DNA from: Eudorina sp. 2006-703-Eu-15
Lineage: Eukaryota > Chlorophyta > Chlorophyceae > Chlamydomonadales > Volvocaceae
Assembly (NCBI GenBank): GCA_003117195.1
Contig: BDSI01000016.1
Coordinates: forward strand, 558,001-622,000
Length of the DNA stretch: 64,000 bases
Reading direction: 5' to 3'
Below the pieces are notes generated by a model. That model was not told the DNA's origin. It was given only the letters and a program-made list of their open reading frames with translations, and made no database searches. Positions 59,797 through 64,000 of the stretch are shown here, in pieces. Both the position numbers and the translations under genes were made by a program. Numbering within the stretch: the first letter of the stretch is position 1; every line of letters begins with the position of its first letter.

Positions 59797-61180
59797 CTGT
59801 CATACCAAAAGCGTCATGAGCTGGACGAGACAATCATCCATGCGCCGTGCAGACCCACCGCCTGCAGCGTAGACTGTAGAAAGCCAATTAGCGAACCATC
59901 ATCAAACAGCCCTTGTTGCGGGCTTGGCTTTCTTCCGGGCATCCTTGCTTACGAAGTTTGAATCCGTTTGGATGAAGAAACACAGTGGGAAATTACGCGA
60001 CTTTAATTCCTATCCAGTGTCAACTGTCCTGTCTGCGGTCGTTAGCAAATTCAACAGTTGCTAAATCACAAACGTATCATCTTTTATCACAAAATCCTTC
60101 AAGGTATATACAAGGTCAAACATGAATTTTGTCGTGCCGTACACATGGTTGAACACGGTGGCACACCTCAGAGCGGGCTCACCATGCACCCAAGGGTAGC
60201 ACTAGCCGAATCGCATAGCAGCACGTTCGCCGTTGAGCACCCGTTTCTGTGTCGACCACGAAGCCACCACGCAAGAAGAAAGCCTACAGTGACGTGGGAA
60301 CAACCCGGGAAGAAGGCTTGTCAGCACACGAGACTAAAAAGAAGGTCCTGACATCTCAAGCCCCTGCGCTGCGCTTCTGCACATGGGGTCTTCAGACACG
60401 AGGGTAGGGGCGGCCACTGGCAAGTCGGTGGGGCTTGGGCCGCAGAGCGGCAGCGGGTTTTGTCTCAAGGTGGACCAGACGGGTGACGAAGGGTGCGGCG
60501 GCCGTGCCGCCGAACTCGGTGCTTGACGGAGATTCTCACTATGCAGGGGTCCCCGTTTGCTCTGCTTTCAGTAAATCCTCACATTAGTTCGGCCAGGTTT
60601 ACTGAAGTCTGCCTTAGCTGCCGCTGCGAGCGCGCGCGGCCGACGACTATGATAGGCATGGCGGCAAGAGAAGTTTACAGAGCCTTCACCCAACACCCTA
60701 CTGTACATTTCGGGTTGTGTGCATCCAAGCTGCCCATCAGAGCTCGGTCATGGATGTTGTACTCAGTTGTACTACTAGGTAAGTAGGGTAGTACAGTCGT
60801 GGCCTACAGGCGCGAGGGAGGATAGGGAGCCTATCTGCTCAGTCGCATACCTATCAGGCTATGGAATGTAGCGTGAGATAGGGCGCGAAAACGCCAAGGC
60901 GGTGGAAGACTAGGCTACGGAATGACAAATGGATCCCGTTCGTACTCTAATGGATCTTGCTCACCCTTGTTCTGCTTCCTCATTTCAAAATTCTCTACAA
61001 AAAGCATTTGGAGATCCTTTGTTGTCCTACCTGAGCAGGCTGTTCGTCAGCCTTTGGCTTCATTCCGACCTCCGACGGTCGGCGTGCGACAATTTCTTAT
61101 CTGCTTGGCGACACATTTAGGCATAGTTCTTTGCGCAAAGTGAGTTCTGCTCAAGGTTTCCTACTGGAGAGGCTGAAGTG
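59797..61180. other. Divergent spacer without a recognisable gene
   Basis: About 1.4 kb between two genes pointing away from each other. The plus frames at 60058-60351 and 60493-60786 have no recognisable domain or splice support. It probably holds the promoters of the flanking small genes. Confidence 0.45.
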
Positions 61181-61493
61181 ATGCCTCGTGCTGTGCGTGG
61201 GCGGGCTCGTCCGGAGACGAAGGAGGAGACCAGAGCACGCAAGGCAGCAAACCGTGCAAGCCACAAGCATGCGATTTGGGTAGGTCCTCCTCACAGGTGT
61301 TCGGCCTCTGTTAGCATACCACTCACCGCAACACCTTGCTCCTGGATGGCAGGCCGTTGTCGCTGTGGTGGGTGCGCTGCTCATCGCCTTTGCCCTGACA
61401 GCATGGATGGCATCGCAGCCCAAAAGCCCTGACGACCCTCTACGTGTAACTTCTCGATTTCGACGCAGCAGCCGCAAACAGTCTACAATCTAG
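61181..61493 (+). CDS. Short single-pass membrane protein, 2 exons, 79 aa
   Basis: Exons 61181-61279 and 61353-61493 join in phase (ATT TGG / GCC) across a 73-bp GT-AG intron, so it is too short to appear as one open frame. Residues 1-33 are strongly basic (RGRARPETKEETRARKAANR). Residues 34-53 form one hydrophobic helix (AVVAVVGALLIAFALTAW). The C terminus is basic again (RVTSRFRRSSRKQS). I do not recognise the family; the layout suggests a small ER, mitochondrial or plastid membrane protein, and no function can be given. The clean intron and balanced composition argue for a real gene. Confidence 0.6.
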
Positions 61494-64000
61494 TGCACGA
61501 TGATGAACTTTTACATTCATGAACGTGGAGCAGGAGGCAGCAGGCGCACCACTCCCATAGGACTGTCGGGAGGGGCCGAGGCGGCCAGTCGCGCGTGTTC
61601 GGACCACCTACAGGCGCAGGGACAGTATTTTCCACATGTCCAAGCTGTCACAGCTGTCACAGTTGCAACCCAACAGCCGTGCGGTACCTGCGCCTCTACA
61701 GCTGTTCGGTCTTGGAGCCCACACGGGCGGCCTGGCCTGGCCGCTTCGCCACCGTGTTGCAGCCTGGCATCGATGTCGCGACATCCACCCGGTTGGAAGG
61801 CAAGCTGGACGGCCGCAGCGGTCGTGACAAAAGGACAGTCGTTGCGTCAACCGCATTTTCTGGCGGAGGTACGAGAATCTACGGGATTGCCACGGCTCGC
61901 CGCCATGGTACAACATCGAACCATGCCAGAAGGCAACGACGTCATTCTTGTCCCCTCCATCCCCATCCTCTTCATCCGCTCACCCCGACGTTCCCGGCAA
62001 CAGCCGCCCGCAGCGACCGTGCAAACAGTGACGGTCGCCTGACCGGTGATTGACCCACGGCTCTGACCCCACATTCCACTTACGACATCGCGACATTGTC
62101 ATCTTTCAGTGGACTTGTTGATAGCTTATGCCATGGACGGCCGATTATATGCCATGGACCATGCGAGTGATACCGGTCGGTAGGCGGCCGGACCCAGCTC
62201 GTGGCCGTGGCTGCGGTGCGAGGTCGCAGTTGGGCGGACCCGAACTCGAACTCGTGGTGTGACGGTGGCAGGTCTTCCCTTGGGTTCACGTGCGGATCGC
62301 ATAACACTGACTTGCGGCGGCGGTATCACACGACACTGGCTTTTTGGGGGGCGTGTCCAACCACCCTCATGTCGTAATGTGTACGGCAAGGACGTTGGGA
62401 TCCCCATGGTGACCTCCAGCAGCTGTACGGCATCCCCCGCGGTGTCCAGCTGCTGCGTGGAGAGCGCCACGCACGGAGCCGTCCGGGGGCCGATGGTGGC
62501 TGACGGCGGCAGCTTTGATGCCGCCGCCGCTGCTGCTTGGCTTGAACCCGCGCCCCGGGTGGCAGGTCCGAGTTGTTGGGGCCATTGGCGGTGTGGGGAG
62601 TAGATAGGTGGCATCACGGGGCTTGGTGAGCTGGGTGGGGTTGGGGTTGAGGTCGCGCAAGGTGCGTGAGGAGATCTCCGCCAGCGGATCACCCCGTGTA
62701 AACATGCACTGAGCACACCTACCTCCGCATGTGCCAGGGCAGTGGGGTCTTCCCGATTGCAGCCGCGCGGATGGGGTCCGTGATGCAGTCGACCTCAGGG
62801 TGCTTCGGCTGGCGGCGTGATGACGGCGGGCGGGGCGTTCTGCCTGCATTCGAGGGTTAGCCTTCGTGGCTGGTGGGCCCTTAGGGGTGCTGTAGCCAGC
62901 AAGGAGCAGGCGCTTCCCTGCAGGTGGACCTCAACTCGAGGCCTTCAGCAAGAAGGGGCCGAAGGTGGCCGGCGATGCCGGCTGCCTAGCTAGCTTCAGG
63001 GCCATGGGACGTGCCCGAGGGGCCCACATACAACCCGGCAGCCTGCGGTCTGCCGGGCACTAACGTGGTCTGGCCCACTGTAGAGCCCGCATTGGTCGGT
63101 GTGGGTGCCCTGGGGTGTGCTTCCCTCTTCAGGCGCTTCCTGTGCACGGGATGCATGCCTCGGTGGTCATGGAGTGGGCGTCGACACCGGGAATCGTATC
63201 AAGCTCGAGGTGTCGTTTCACTGGTGATGCAGATGGTGAGGGTTGGTTTCAAGGCAAAGAACGTGATGGCAGTCATGATGGTTTTCAGCAGGCCGTGCCG
63301 TGTGTGTCTAGAGGCAGATTCGTGATGAGGACTTGTGAAGGAAAATACGATGTCTTTTTCTATCAGTGGTGACGGTGTCTGTGGGTCGGGGTTGCGGCCA
63401 CGTCCTCCCTACCTGCACATAGGCTTTGAAACGCACCACCCACACCGAGGAGCGAGTGGGTCGCCCTGACTGAAGAACGACACCGACCGGCCACACATGC
63501 GATGGAAAGATACCCAGTTGACGCTGACGTTCATCAGATTCAACACTGATGGATACCCCGAACGGCCATGCATCATACTGTTACCGATGACCCGCGGGGT
63601 GCACTTTAACATCATTAATGATACTGAACCCAACTAAACAACCTGAAACGCGACCAAACCATCTGAACCCAGCTGAACTATCTGAAGCGCAACCTCATCC
63701 CTCGTCGGGAGGGGGGAAAGCGAGCCACAGGGCAGCAGGGTGTGACACGGTGTCCTGCGAACGTGCATGTTCAGCACCAAGCGCGGCCCCCATCTCCTCC
63801 ATCCCGCAGCGCCCGTGCAAGCACAGCAGGGACTCTACGACCTCATCTCAGCCAAGGCGACCACCCACGCACCCAGCCGCCAGCAATGAGGAGACCCAGC
63901 ACAACAGAGGATGTACGCGCTGTACCAATGGATCGCGATGGGACCAGCGCTGGCCAACTTGGGGCGAGGGGACCTGACCGGGTGGGCGGGCGGGCGGGTG
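61494..64000. other. Right-end stretch with only doubtful coding fragments
   Basis: No complete gene is seen. On minus, 62850-62725 reads as a possible exon (KHPEVDCITDPIRA then GKTPLPWHM) with an AG acceptor before it and a GTAGGT donor after it. A second open stretch at about 62535-62400 contains LSTQQLDTAGDAVQLLEV. I cannot join the two in a family I know. The remaining frames (for example 61500-62042 plus, 63618-63977 plus) look non-coding. Confidence 0.35.

Overview
The window looks like nuclear DNA of a GC-rich, intron-rich green alga (chlorophyte, probably volvocalean-like). The reasons are short GT-AG introns (often 70-400 bp) between small exons, long CAG/GCC-coded low-complexity inserts, many micro- and minisatellites inside introns, TGTAA polyadenylation candidates, and two plastid-type genes (an ELIP and a DnaJ-ferredoxin protein). 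I cannot name the species. All gene models below were spliced by eye. For every multi-exon model given with coordinates, the exon phases were checked and close without a frameshift.

Layout. 1-3420: no gene recognised. 3421-18567 (-): a 26-exon ABC transporter of the ABCC/MRP type, 1651 aa. 20647-25687 (-): a 9-exon 3-ketoacyl-CoA synthase, 487 aa. 28257-29460 (+): a 3-exon early-light-induced protein with a TATA box. 29461-33461: no clear gene. 33462-37718 (-): a 10-exon plastid J-domain/4Fe-4S ferredoxin chaperone, 398 aa, head to head with 38012-39195 (+), a 4-exon Mediator MED28-like protein. 39797-41798 (-): a 4-exon homologue of the animal KIAA0930 (DUF2045) family, head to head with 42245-55125 (+), an 18-exon, 1804-aa protein that combines N-terminal coiled coils, about ten Sfi1-like Trp repeats, a six-bladed kelch propeller and a long C-terminal coiled coil. 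55909-58719 (+): a 7-exon ER DnaJ of the DNAJB11/ERdj3 type. 59227-59796 (-): a small acidic coiled-coil protein. 61181-61493 (+): a 79-aa single-pass membrane protein. 61494-64000: only doubtful exon fragments.

The genes do not form one pathway, as expected for eukaryotic nuclear DNA. Themes are membrane and lipid functions (ABCC export, very-long-chain fatty acid elongation), plastid photoprotection and Fe-S/chaperone work, ER folding, transcription, and a probable centrin-binding cytoskeletal scaffold. The most unusual items are the Sfi1-like/kelch/coiled-coil fusion, an intronic minisatellite made of 12 copies of the intron's own 5' splice site, a strongly over-represented 12-bp palindrome, and a ketoacyl-CoA synthase whose only visible membrane anchor is at its C terminus.
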